This document shows, piece by piece, positions 56,505-64,000 of a stretch of 64,000 nt of DNA. The DNA comes from Pseudomonas schmalbachii. Its GTDB lineage: Bacteria > Pseudomonadota > Gammaproteobacteria > Pseudomonadales > Pseudomonadaceae. Within the stretch, counting starts at the first letter, position 1. The number at the start of each line of letters is the position of its first letter. A model generated the notes under the pieces. It was given only the letters and a program-made list of their open reading frames with translations, was not told where the DNA came from and did not search any database. The position numbers and the translations under genes are program-made. The stretch spans positions 459,133-523,132 of the forward strand of contig NZ_JAELYA010000004.1 in the NCBI RefSeq assembly GCF_017589465.1, written 5' to 3'.

Positions 56505-56753
56505 CTACGTTTCAGCTCTGGTGGGGCGCAATAGCTCCACAATATCGACGCCCAGCGCATGAGCCAGTCGTTCTAAGCCATCGATGCTGACATTGGTCAC
56601 ACAGCGCTCTAGCTGTGAGACGTAGGTACGGTGGAAGTCAGCAAGCTCGGCCATTTTCTCCTGACTCAAGCCGCGGTCTGACCGCAGCCTTTTGAGATTG
56701 GCAGAGATGCGCTGCCGTGCAGTTGCTGATGCAGATGGATGAAATGCTTTCAT
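56505..56753 (-). CDS. XRE-family transcriptional regulator
   Basis: This is an 82-aa single-domain Cro/CI-type helix-turn-helix protein (RGLSQEKMAELADFHRTYVS as the HTH, then SQLERCVTNVS). It reads toward the hxs genes from the right part of the island and converges with the membrane protein gene. It resembles small regulators of mobile elements and restriction systems. It may control the cassette or its own island; no operator is proven. A TATACT element lies about 40 bases upstream of its ATG as a possible -10. Confidence 0.85.
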   Translation of the reverse strand: MKAFHPSASATARQRISANLKRLRSDRGLSQEKMAELADFHRTYVSQLERCVTNVSIDGLERLAHALGVDIVELLRPTRAET

Positions 56754-56985
56754 CCGCAGAGGGTCTTCCCTCTACCGTGTTACCATCTACAGAGTATAAA
56801 TCTACTGTCTTTGAATCTCATTTCCGTGCTGAGAGGGTGAATGCCACATCTCCTCGCCGCCCCTGCTGCAGGCATTGAGGTAGTGCCAATGGAGTCACGC
56901 GGCCTATAAACGTCCCCACGGGAGTCTCTTTTAGCGACCCAAAACCTGTGCTGCTGCCCTAGGTTTGAGGGAGTTGTCGCCCTCA

Positions 56986-57032
56986 ACGCGGGCCCTTCAA
57001 CCGGGTAGTGCTAGCCCGGTGATAGCCCGCGT
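56986..57032. repeat. nested inverted repeat near the island end
   Basis: Outer arms ACGCGGGC (56986-56993) and GCCCGCGT (57025-57032) pair perfectly. Inside them ACCGGG (57000-57005) pairs with CCCGGT (57015-57020). The two stems stack with short internal loops. There is no T-run, so it is not an ordinary terminator. It may be a recombination or protein-binding site, or a structured RNA. Confidence 0.6.
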
Positions 57033-57107
57033 CAGAAATCGCTCATAAGCCTGCCGTCGATTTGTAGGAAACGTAACCCCGGCGTAACCCCCGACTCAGA
57101 AATGAAA

Positions 57108-57131
57108 AAGGCCCGCATCGCTGCGAGCCTT
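57108..57131 (-). terminator. terminator of tRNA-Thr (island-borne copy)
   Basis: AAGGCCCGCA (57108-57117) and TGCGAGCCTT (57122-57131) pair with one G-U wobble. On the minus strand TTTTTCATTT follows. It is the counterpart of the hairpin at 51953-51980, so the island brought a tRNA end plus terminator. Confidence 0.7.
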
Positions 57132-57139
57132 GATTTTCA

Positions 57140-57215
<76 letters not shown>

Positions 57216-57287
57216 CAAGAGGCGGCCATTATAGCCATGCCGCTGGCGCTGTAAACCTCTTGTTTTTCAGTGCGATGGCACCACGGG

Positions 57288-58823
57288 TCAGTGCGCGTTG
57301 GCAGCCTCGGCGGCGCCGGGTTTGGCGCCGAAGGGCGGTTTGGCCAGCCAGATGATCACCAGCATGGCGACGAACACCCAGCCGAGCATGGTGAAGTACT
57401 CCACCGTCGAGATCATGTACGCCTGGCTTTCCACCATGTGGTCGAGCACCGCGGCGCTCTGCTGGTTGACGCCGCCGAGCTGGTTCAGCGCATCCACGGT
57501 GGCCGGGTCGTAGAGGCTGATGTGCTCGGTGAGCTGGGCGTGGTGCATGTTGGCGCGGTGGGTCCAGAGCCAGGTGGTCAGCGAGGCGGAGAAGCTGCCG
57601 GCGATGGTGCGCAGGAAGGTCGCCAGGCCCGAGCCGTCGGCGATCTGTTCCGGCGACAGGTCGGAAAGCAGGATGCTGAGGATCGGCATGAAGAAGAACG
57701 CCACTCCCAGGCCCATGATCAGCTGCGCCATCGCGATGTGCCAGTAGTCCACCTCGGTGTTGAAGCTGGCGCGGATGAAGCAGGTGAGCGCCATGGCCAG
57801 GAAGGCCAGGCCGGCGATCATGCGCAGGTCGAAGTTCTGTGCGTAGCGGCCTACCAGCGGCGAGAGGAACATCGGCAGGAGGCCGATCGGCGCGGCGGCC
57901 AGGCCGGCCCAGATGGCGGTGTAGCCCATCTGCGTCTGCAGCCATTGCGGGATCAGCAGGCTGATGCCGAAGAAGCCGGCGTAGCCGAAGACCAGCGCGA
58001 TGGTGCCGATGGTGAAGTTGCGGTTGGCGAACAGGCGCAGGTTGACGATCGGATGGCGGTCGGTCAGCTCCCAGATCACGAACGCCGCCAGGGCGATCGC
58101 CGCGACGATGGTGCCGCCGATGATGAAGTTGGATTCGAACCAGTCGAGGTCGTTGCCCTTGTCGAGGACGATCTGCAGGGTGCCGACGCCGAGCACCAGC
58201 AGCGCCAGGCCCATGTAGTCCATCGGCGAGTGCTTGAGCACCACCGGGCGGTCGCGCAGCTGCTGGTAGACCACCGCGATGGCGACCAGGCCGATCGGCA
58301 GGTTGATGAAGAAGATCCACGGCCAGCTGTAGTTTTCCGTCAGCCAGCCGCCGAGCAGCGGCCCGGCGATCGGCGCGACCACCGTTACCATGGCCAGCAA
58401 CGATAGCGCCATGCCGCGCTTGGCCGGCGGATAGACGGAGATCAGCAGCGCCTGGGTGATCGGGTAGATCGGGCCGCAGACCAGGCCCTGCAGGGCGCGG
58501 AAGATGACCAACTGGTTCATCGACTGGGCGATGCCGCAGAGGAACGAGGTCAGCATGAACAGGATGGTGGCGGCCATGAACAGCTTCACTTCGCCGAACC
58601 GGCGGCTGAGCCAGCCGGTGAGGGGCAGGGCGATGGCGTTGCTCACGGCGAACGAGGTGATGACCCAGGTGCCCTGCTCGGCGCTGGCGCCGAGGTTGCC
58701 GGCGATGGTCGACAGCGACACGTTGGCGATGGTCGTGTCGAGCACCTGCATGAAGCACGCGAGCGACAGGCCGATGGTGGCCAGCGCGCGGTTCGGCGGG
58801 TTGAAGTGGGCGTTCTGGTTCAT
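57288..58823 (-). CDS. DHA2-family multidrug efflux MFS transporter (EmrB-like)
   Basis: This is a 511-aa inner-membrane drug:proton antiporter with about 14 hydrophobic spans. DHA2 features are QVLDTTIANVSLSTIAGNLG in the first helix and LSRRFGEVKLFM in the first cytoplasmic loop. It is the pump of the tripartite system whose adaptor and outer-membrane genes precede it on the same strand, 12 bases apart. It is the last gene before tRNA-Thr. The substrate is unknown. Confidence 0.93.
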   Translation of the reverse strand: MNQNAHFNPPNRALATIGLSLACFMQVLDTTIANVSLSTIAGNLGASAEQGTWVITSFAVSNAIALPLTGWLSRRFGEVKLFMAATILFMLTSFLCGIAQSMNQLVIFRALQGLVCGPIYPITQALLISVYPPAKRGMALSLLAMVTVVAPIAGPLLGGWLTENYSWPWIFFINLPIGLVAIAVVYQQLRDRPVVLKHSPMDYMGLALLVLGVGTLQIVLDKGNDLDWFESNFIIGGTIVAAIALAAFVIWELTDRHPIVNLRLFANRNFTIGTIALVFGYAGFFGISLLIPQWLQTQMGYTAIWAGLAAAPIGLLPMFLSPLVGRYAQNFDLRMIAGLAFLAMALTCFIRASFNTEVDYWHIAMAQLIMGLGVAFFFMPILSILLSDLSPEQIADGSGLATFLRTIAGSFSASLTTWLWTHRANMHHAQLTEHISLYDPATVDALNQLGGVNQQSAAVLDHMVESQAYMISTVEYFTMLGWVFVAMLVIIWLAKPPFGAKPGAAEAANAH

Positions 58824-58835
58824 CTGCGGCTCGTA

Positions 58836-60020
58836 TCAGCGCTGCGCGGTACGGTGGGGGCCGTTGGCCAGGTTGGCGTGGATCAGCCGCTCGATCAGCT
58901 CATCGGCCGAGGCCAGTTGCTGCTGATAGACGTCCGTCGACAGCTGCGCGCCCTGGGTCGGCTGCTGGGCCAGCGCCGGGCCGCTCTGGTCGTGCAGGTC
59001 GACCTGCGCGGTCATCGACAGGCCGATGCGCAGCGGGTGCTTGTCCAGTTCCTCCTGACTGAGGCGGATGCGCACCGGTACGCGCTGGATGATCTTGATC
59101 CAGTTGCCCGACGCGTTCTGCGCCGGCAGCAGGGAGAAGGCGCTGCCGGTACCGACGCCGAGGCTCTCGATGGTGCCGCTGAACTTGATGTCGCTGCCGT
59201 AGAGGTCAGAGTGCAGCTCCACCGGCTGGCCGATGCGCATGTGCTTGAGCTGGGTTTCCTTGAAGTTGGCGTCGACCCACACCTGGTCCAGCGGGATGAC
59301 CGCCATCAGCGGCGCGCCCGGCTGCACGCGCTGGCCGACCTGCACGGTGCGCTTGGCGACGTAGCCGGTGACCGGCGCGACGATCACCGCGCGGGCGTCG
59401 TCCAGGTAGGCCTGGCGCAGCTTGGCGGCGGCCGCCTTGACGTCCGGGTGGGACATGATGTCGGTGTCGTCGACCAGCGCGCTGTTGGTGTTCAGCTTCT
59501 GCTGCGAGGTGGTCAGGGCGTTGCGCGCGGTGTCCAGCGCGTCGCGGGCGTGGGCCAGTTCCTCCTGGGAGATGGCGCCGTCGTTGGCCAGGTTCTGCCG
59601 GCGCTTGTAGTCCGCCTCGGCCTTCGCCAGCGCGACTTTCTTCGCCGCCACGTCGGCCTTGTTGCCGTTCACGTTGCTGAACAGCCCGCGCACCTGGCGC
59701 ACGGTGCGTGCGAGGTTGGCTTCGGCCTGCTGCAGGGCGATGTCGGCGTCGCTCGGATCGAACTTCACCAGCACCTGGCCCTTGTGCACCAGGTCGCCAT
59801 CATCGGCGCCGATGCTGACCACGGTGCCGGTGATCTGCGGGGTGATCTGCACGATATTGCCGTTCACGTAGGCGTCTTCGGTGTGTTCGTGCCAGCGGCC
59901 GAAGGTCAGTTCCCAGGTCGCGCTGGCCGCGCCGCCGATCAGCACGACGGCGAGCAGGATCAGCAGCCAGCGCTTGCGCTGCGACGACTGTTTGGAAATG
60001 GCTTGCTTCTTGGGGGTCAT
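58836..60020 (-). CDS. HlyD/EmrA-type membrane fusion protein
   Basis: This is a 394-aa periplasmic adaptor with one N-terminal membrane anchor (WLLILLAVVLIGGAASATW). It has a barrel-sandwich/lipoyl half starting AYVNGNIVQITPQITGTV, a helical hairpin (about 90-220, KADVAAKKVALAKAEADYKR) and a beta-barrel with PVTGYVAKRTVQVGQRVQPG. It links the EmrB-like pump to the outer-membrane channel. The ATG at 60020 follows GAGG at a normal distance; the longer frame is Pro/Arg-rich and not used. Confidence 0.92.
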   Translation of the reverse strand: MTPKKQAISKQSSQRKRWLLILLAVVLIGGAASATWELTFGRWHEHTEDAYVNGNIVQITPQITGTVVSIGADDGDLVHKGQVLVKFDPSDADIALQQAEANLARTVRQVRGLFSNVNGNKADVAAKKVALAKAEADYKRRQNLANDGAISQEELAHARDALDTARNALTTSQQKLNTNSALVDDTDIMSHPDVKAAAAKLRQAYLDDARAVIVAPVTGYVAKRTVQVGQRVQPGAPLMAVIPLDQVWVDANFKETQLKHMRIGQPVELHSDLYGSDIKFSGTIESLGVGTGSAFSLLPAQNASGNWIKIIQRVPVRIRLSQEELDKHPLRIGLSMTAQVDLHDQSGPALAQQPTQGAQLSTDVYQQQLASADELIERLIHANLANGPHRTAQR

Positions 60021-60033
60021 GTCCGTTGCCTCG

Positions 60034-61512
60034 TCATTGCGCGTCGGTCTGGGCGAGCGCGGCGGGGGCGCTTCCGGCGTCGGTCTGGAAGCCGCCACCC
60101 AGGGCTTGAATCAACTGGATGGAAAGGTCGATGCGTTGCGCTTCAAGGTTGGCCAACTGGCGCTCGGCGAGCAGCAACTGCTGCTGCACGCTGAGGGCGT
60201 CGAGGTAGTTGCCGACGCCTTCGCCATAACGGCGCATGGCCAGTTCGAAGTTGGAGCGGGCGATGTCGCGGGCGTCGCGCTGGTCGACCAGTTGCTGCTG
60301 CAGCGAACGCAGCCGGCCGAGGTCGTCGCTGACTTCGCCGAGCGCGCCGATCAACGCCTTGTTGTACTGCGCCACGGCGAGGTCGTAGTCGGCGTCGCTG
60401 CCGGCCAGGTCGGCACGCCGTCGGCCACCGTCGAACAGCGGCAGGGACAGCGCCGGGGCGAGCTGGTAGAAGCGGCTCGGCGCTTCCAGCAGGTCGGTGG
60501 TGTGCAGGGTCGCCAGGCCGAGCATCGCGCCGAGGTTGAGGTTCGGATAGAAGCGGGTCTTCGCCGCCTTGATGTCCTTGCTCGCCGCTTCGACGCGCCA
60601 GCGCGCGGCGACGATGTCGGGGCGACGCCCGAGCAGTTCCGCCGGCAGATTGGAGGGCAGGGCGAGGACACCGGGTTGCAGCCCGCGCGGACGCTGGATG
60701 GCCTGCCCGCGATCCGGCCCCTGGCCGAGCAGCACGGCGAGGGCGATGCGGTCGCCGTCGATGCGCTCCTCGGCAGCGGTCACCTGTTGCCTGGCGCTGG
60801 AGACCTGGGCCTGGTTCTGCTGCAGCTGGACCTTGCTGTCGAGGCCGGCGTCCATGCGCTTCTGGCTGAGGTCCAGGAGGCGCTGGGAGCGCTCCAGTTC
60901 GTCCTTCGCGAGATCGTGCGCGATATAGGCGTGGGCGAGCTCGCTGTAGGCGCGGGCGATGTTGGTCGAGAGGTCGACGGCGGCGGCCTGGCGATCGACC
61001 TCGGCGGCATTCGCCCGGCCGAGCGCGGCTTCCCAGGCGGCGCGCTGGCCACCCCAGAGGTCGATGTCGTAGTTGAAGCCAAGGGACAGGGACTTGATCG
61101 AGACGTAGCGACCGCCCAGCGGTTCCGAGGCCACACTTTTCGGCAGGCGGATGCCGGAATAACTGGCCTTGCCATCGACGCTCGGCATGCGTGCGGCGTC
61201 CTCTACCTGGGCCGCAGCCGAAGCCTGGCGGGCACGCGCGGCGGCGATCTGCAGGTCCGGGCTGCCTTGCAGGGCTTCGCCGATCAGGCTGTCGAGCTGC
61301 GGGTCGCCGAGGGCGCTCCACCATTTCTGCGTCGGCCAGGCGGCGCTGGAAAGCGGCGTGCCGTCGAGGGTCTGTCCCGCCTTGAGCGAGGCCGGATCGA
61401 CAGGCTTGCCGCTGGGCTCCAGGCCGGCGGACGTCACGCAGCCGGAGAGCGCCAGGCCGGCAGCCAGGAGCAGGGTGGTTGCCCGCGCGCCATTGAGCAG
61501 GGTGACGGGCAT
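60034..61512 (-). CDS. NodT-family outer-membrane efflux lipoprotein
   Basis: This is a 492-aa TolC/OprM-type channel. A lipoprotein signal LLLAAGLALSGC supplies the acylated Cys. Repeated long helices (for example RARQASAAAQVEDAARMPSV, and LDLSQKRMDAGLDSKVQLQQ) are those of the two OEP repeats. The ATG at 61512 has GAGGAGA eight bases upstream and overlaps nothing; the frame extends to 61611 inside marR. It forms the exit duct of the efflux pump. Confidence 0.93.
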   Translation of the reverse strand: MPVTLLNGARATTLLLAAGLALSGCVTSAGLEPSGKPVDPASLKAGQTLDGTPLSSAAWPTQKWWSALGDPQLDSLIGEALQGSPDLQIAAARARQASAAAQVEDAARMPSVDGKASYSGIRLPKSVASEPLGGRYVSIKSLSLGFNYDIDLWGGQRAAWEAALGRANAAEVDRQAAAVDLSTNIARAYSELAHAYIAHDLAKDELERSQRLLDLSQKRMDAGLDSKVQLQQNQAQVSSARQQVTAAEERIDGDRIALAVLLGQGPDRGQAIQRPRGLQPGVLALPSNLPAELLGRRPDIVAARWRVEAASKDIKAAKTRFYPNLNLGAMLGLATLHTTDLLEAPSRFYQLAPALSLPLFDGGRRRADLAGSDADYDLAVAQYNKALIGALGEVSDDLGRLRSLQQQLVDQRDARDIARSNFELAMRRYGEGVGNYLDALSVQQQLLLAERQLANLEAQRIDLSIQLIQALGGGFQTDAGSAPAALAQTDAQ

Positions 61513-61514
61513 GA

Positions 61515-61985
61515 TCAGTTCTCCTCGTCCAGCGCAGTGACGACGCCGTGAGCGCGCAGGACCTTGTCGAGCAGGCTGGTCAGGGTTTGCAGCTCTTCGG
61601 CGGACAGGCACTCCACCAGGTCGTTCATGGCCGCGCTGGCGATCTCCGGAGCCTGGGCGTTCACTGCTTCGCCGGCCTTGCTGAGCTGCAGGCGCACGCT
61701 GCGCCGGTCGTTGGGGCAGGGATGGCGCAGCAGCAGTTCCTTCTTCTCCAGGCGGTCGAGCATGCGGGTCATCGAGCCGCTGTCCAGCGACAGTTCGCGG
61801 CAGAGCTCAGCCGGGGTGTTGGCGCGGTTGTAGCCAATGAAGAACAGCACCTTGAATTGCGCGGCGGTGATGTCGAGGTGCGCCAGGTACTTGTCCAGCA
61901 TCCGGTCCTTGAGGGCGTTGGATGCGGCGAGGAGATGGGCGATGGATTTCCGGAAAGGGAAGTCGGCGACGGCGTAGTGATTCAT
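61515..61985 (-). CDS. MarR-family repressor of the efflux operon
   Basis: This is a 156-aa winged-helix regulator: TAAQFKVLFFIGYNRANTPA, then LCRELSLDSGSMTRMLDRLE as recognition region and the wing KKELLLRHPCPNDRRSVRLQ. It is first gene of the marR-OMP-adaptor-pump operon, two bases before the next start. Two palindromes immediately upstream fit autoregulation by derepression on ligand binding (family knowledge plus position). Confidence 0.93.
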   Translation of the reverse strand: MNHYAVADFPFRKSIAHLLAASNALKDRMLDKYLAHLDITAAQFKVLFFIGYNRANTPAELCRELSLDSGSMTRMLDRLEKKELLLRHPCPNDRRSVRLQLSKAGEAVNAQAPEIASAAMNDLVECLSAEELQTLTSLLDKVLRAHGVVTALDEEN

Positions 61986-61997
61986 GACTGGTCAGTA

Positions 61998-62042
61998 ACT
62001 GCCTAGGCAGTGAGTGTCTGCACATGATACTGCCTAGGCAGC
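61998..62042. promoter_or_regulatory. tandem MarR operators
   Basis: ACTGCCTAGGCAGT (61998-62011) and ACTGCCTAGGCAGC (62029-62042) share the perfect 12-base palindrome CTGCCTAGGCAG. Their centres are 31 bp apart, three turns of the helix, so two dimers would bind one face. They lie 13 to 57 bases upstream of the marR ATG, over its presumed promoter. Confidence 0.8.
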
Positions 62043-62382
62043 AATTGACAATAATCAATCGTTGCAGGAATGGAACAATCAATTCCGCTGGCGCTCTCCC
62101 GAAACCATGTCGAAGCATCCCGGGCACCGTTTCCGTGCATCTGGCGGTTGTTATCCAAATCCTTATGCACAAGAAGGACGAGGCTTAGGAGTAATTCGTA
62201 TATTTCTCTCGTTTTACTTCGGGCGTGTTTGTAACTTATTGAATTTTAATGATATTAACTGGATGGTTGAAAAATGATCAGCCTTGGGAGGTGCGTGGAT
62301 GGCGGGGCGTTGCGGTGATTCTTCGGCATTTACCAACAGACTTATCCACAGCTTCTGTGGGTGGCTGGCGGAAGTGCCCGAG
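62043..62382. other. AT-rich gap upstream of marR
   Basis: These 340 bases lie between the operators and the 3' end of the methyltransferase gene. The middle (62185-62280) is strongly AT-rich. A 71-codon frame at 62062-62277 on the plus strand has no ribosome site and no family look. Nothing else is seen. Confidence 0.4.
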
Positions 62383-63606
62383 TTAGCCGCGTTCGGCGAG
62401 CAGCAGCAGGTTGCGAGGAGTCAGCTGGGGAGGGCAGAAGAGCCCGAGACGCACTCGATACCCTTGCTCATGAAGGAATAATGCACGGTCGAGCAGCAAC
62501 CAGAGTTCGATCGGTCGGCGGAACAATCCACGCACCAGTTCTAGGTTGCGCACCACGGCGAGGCGCTGCCAGCCGCGTTCTTCCAGGGCCTGCCAGTCGC
62601 GCACGGCGGGAGTGGGCAGGTCTTTCAGCGCGGCGAGGTCGTGGCAGTAGTCGGCGAAGGACTTCTCCAGCCAGCCGGGCGGCACCGAGGGTACCGGCAG
62701 GTAGCTGTCTTCGCCGCGCAGTTCCCGCTGCAGCAGGTCGAAGGCCAGCCGGCGGGCCATCGAGGCGTCGCGCTGGCGGCGTATCCGGGCGCCGGCGGTG
62801 ACGGTCTCGGTCAGCGGCAGGCGCAGGTCGTCCTGGCTCAGTACCAGTTCCGATTGTCGGGCGATTCGCGACAGCGGCCGGTAGTGCTCGGTTTCGATGC
62901 GGTTGTAGCAGCACGGGGCGACGGCCAGTTGCCGGCAGCCGCTCTCCGCACCCAGGCGCAGCAGACGCACGTGCAGGTCGCCGCAGGCATGCAGGGCGAC
63001 CGCGGTGTGCGTCGGGCGCAGATGGGCGCCGGCCGATTCGGCGAGCACATCCTGCTCGCGGTGGCGGGCATTCAGGCGCAGGCGGTCGCTCATGTGCTGG
63101 CCGTCCTCAACCAGCGCGGCCTGGTATTCCAGGCTGAGCAGCGGCTCGCCGGAATGTGCCAACAGGCGGCCGAGATGCCCCTTGCCGGCGCACCAGTCGA
63201 GCCAGTGGCTGGGCCTGTCGATAAAATCCAGGCGGCTGGCGAAGGCTTCGATCTGCTGCCATTTGCGCCCGGGCACATCGACCGTGAAGGCCGACGGCAG
63301 CTCGGGCAACGGCTGCGCCGGCAGTTCGCCGACGGCGCTCAGCTCGGCGGACTGCGCCGCGAGTTGCGGGAAGGGCGCCGGCGCCGGCAATTCGTGGGGC
63401 TGGTTATGCACCGCGTCGGCCTGCTCCAGCGTGCGGCCGCGCAGCCAGCGGGCCAGCTCGGGGTAATCGGCCTCCCACGGCAGTTCCAGCAGGGTGAACG
63501 GCTTCGGCCGCCACAGCGCCTGATGGGCGAGCAGGAACGCGTCCAGGGCCTGGAAGCGCTGGAGCAGGGCGTCGCCGGTCAGGATGTCGTCGCTGGGCTG
63601 GAGCAC
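62383..63606 (-). CDS. SAM-dependent methyltransferase (Methyltransf_32-like)
   Basis: This is a 407-aa protein with a SAM-binding motif HWLDWCAGKGHLGRLLA near residue 138. ALHACGDLHVRLLRLG and VAPCCYN follow, the latter a motif of the methyltransferase-32/GSTCD-like group, some of whose members act on RNA. The N-terminal ~110 residues are specific to this protein and uncharacterised. The start is the codon at 63606, in a good family context. The target is unknown. It ends 340 bases before the marR operators. Confidence 0.75.
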   Translation of the reverse strand: MLQPSDDILTGDALLQRFQALDAFLLAHQALWRPKPFTLLELPWEADYPELARWLRGRTLEQADAVHNQPHELPAPAPFPQLAAQSAELSAVGELPAQPLPELPSAFTVDVPGRKWQQIEAFASRLDFIDRPSHWLDWCAGKGHLGRLLAHSGEPLLSLEYQAALVEDGQHMSDRLRLNARHREQDVLAESAGAHLRPTHTAVALHACGDLHVRLLRLGAESGCRQLAVAPCCYNRIETEHYRPLSRIARQSELVLSQDDLRLPLTETVTAGARIRRQRDASMARRLAFDLLQRELRGEDSYLPVPSVPPGWLEKSFADYCHDLAALKDLPTPAVRDWQALEERGWQRLAVVRNLELVRGLFRRPIELWLLLDRALFLHEQGYRVRLGLFCPPQLTPRNLLLLAERG

Positions 63607-63746
63607 GGTGCGGAAGTGGCGGAAGCAAGGGGGGCGCGATTATAGCGGCCCCCGCAGAAGGATGGATTGCCGTTCGCCCGAGTCATCCTGGGGCGCAGGG
63701 AATTTGTTCGCGGGCATGGCCCGCTCCTACGGGTGTGGCAAGGGCG

Positions 63747-63823
63747 TAGGGTGGAAATCGCGAAGCATTTCCACCTTGTCGTGGGGGTGGGGCGGTGGAC
63801 AAGCTTCGCGTTGTCCACCCTAC
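63747..63823. repeat. intergenic palindromic repeat pair
   Basis: TAGGGTGGAAATCGCGAAGC and the following ATTTCCACC (63747-63775) form one stem. GGTGGACAAGCTTCGCGTTG and the following TCCACCCTAC (63794-63823) form another, inverted with respect to the first. This is a common kind of Pseudomonas dispersed element, in the otherwise empty 63607-63888 gap. Confidence 0.65.
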
Positions 63824-63888
63824 AAAAAGCGCCCTTGGTCGCACTCCTACAGGAATACGCGCCGCGTCTGACCGTAGGAGATTCTATG

Positions 63889-64000
63889 TCAATGGGGCTT
63901 CGCCTCCTGGGGGTGATAAGCCGTCTGCGTCTGCATCAGGGCAAAGGCTATCCGGGCTAATTTGCGGGCCAAAATGGTCAGGGCCTCGGTCTTCTTCAAC
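63889..64000 (-). CDS. C-terminal end of an IS110-type transposase (partial)
   Basis: The last 36 codons before the stop at 63889 read LKKTEALTILARKLARIAFA and then LMQTQTAYHPQEAKPH. The LARKLARIAFAL segment is typical of the C-terminus of IS110/IS1111 transposases. The rest lies beyond the window, so whether the element is whole is unknown. Confidence 0.6.
   Translation of the reverse strand, partial: LKKTEALTILARKLARIAFALMQTQTAYHPQEAKPH

Larger units (their letters stand above)
56754..57139. other. right end of the island, no supported gene
   Basis: These 386 bases lie between the XRE gene and tRNA-Thr, where an integrase would be expected in a tRNA-linked island. None is present and no decayed integrase is recognisable. 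It holds the XRE promoter region, a nested inverted repeat and the terminator copy listed separately. Confidence 0.5.

Noticed and set aside
57229..58758. Minus-strand 509-codon frame overlapping the EmrB-like gene
   Set aside because: Out-of-frame Arg/Pro/His-rich reading of the transporter gene, with no membrane segments or motifs.
60143..61324. 393-codon minus-strand frame inside the outer-membrane channel gene
   Set aside because: Arg/Pro-rich frame-shifted reading of the NodT-type gene.
62062..62277. 71-aa frame upstream of marR
   Set aside because: No ribosome site and no recognisable features; lies in AT-rich regulatory DNA.

Overview
The window is bacterial chromosome, most probably from a Pseudomonas of the P. 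aeruginosa / citronellolis / nitroreducens lineage. The evidence is the high-GC backbone, an arcDABC operon next to the FabY-type ketoacyl synthase, dctBD, rmlBDAC, tRNA-Thr and a MarR/NodT/EmrA/EmrB efflux operon. From memory these correspond to the PA5157-PA5174 stretch of PAO1, but with large insertions. An ilvD-rlmI-pfpI block, which lies elsewhere in PAO1 as far as I recall, sits directly beside fabY. The species call is inference, not a search result.

Layout. 0-5 kb: an alpha/beta hydrolase, a DUF2059 protein, a 2OG-Fe(II) oxygenase, a DUF523 protein and an NCS2 purine permease. 4.8-5.5 kb: an AT-rich orphan type IV pilin gene. 5.6-9.8 kb: ilvD, rlmI and a PfpI/DJ-1 protein. 9.9-16.9 kb: fabY and the arginine deiminase operon arcDABC with an ANR/FNR box. 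17.3-20.5 kb: the dctBD two-component system.

20.6-48 kb is an O-polysaccharide region made of two separate units. Unit 1 (manC-gmd-per-wzm-wzt-GT-GT-neuD-like-GT, then an acyltransferase) makes GDP-perosamine and a perosamine-type polymer exported by an ABC transporter. Unit 2 is one apparent operon reading GT2, rmlBDAC, wzm, wzt with a C-terminal domain, a 1085-aa methyltransferase-coil-GT2-GT4 protein, and a GT-methyltransferase, followed by a strong terminator. It looks like an ABC-exported polymer built from dTDP-rhamnose. The junction between the units holds two broken IS66 copies and a diverged fragment of dctB, a second dctB 5' end about 15 kb from the intact gene. This is a scar of cluster exchange. 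Base composition shifts sharply at the rmlC/rmlA boundary.

48.5-52 kb: a nitronate monooxygenase-like gene, a LysR regulator and a secreted M20 amidohydrolase. 52.0-57.1 kb: a small genomic island at the 3' end of tRNA-Thr, bounded by a duplicated tRNA 3' end plus terminator, with no visible integrase. It carries a complete His-Xaa-Ser (Hxs) radical-SAM peptide-modification cassette in the order hxsA, hxsD, hxsB, hxsC. It also carries an unknown three-TM protein and an XRE regulator. This is the most interesting system in the window: the family was defined by comparative genomics, and I know of no characterised product.

57.3-62 kb: the MarR-controlled tripartite efflux operon with two perfect palindromic operators. 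62.4-63.6 kb: a SAM methyltransferase. 63.9 kb to the end: the C-terminus of an IS110-type transposase.

Within the polysaccharide units the logic is sugar nucleotide synthesis (ManC-Gmd-Per, RmlABCD), then chain assembly by glycosyltransferases, then decoration or termination (N-acetyl/O-acyl transferases, methyltransferases), then Wzm/Wzt export. Coordinates use chosen starts, and the reasons are given where the start is not obvious. GC statements are by eye.
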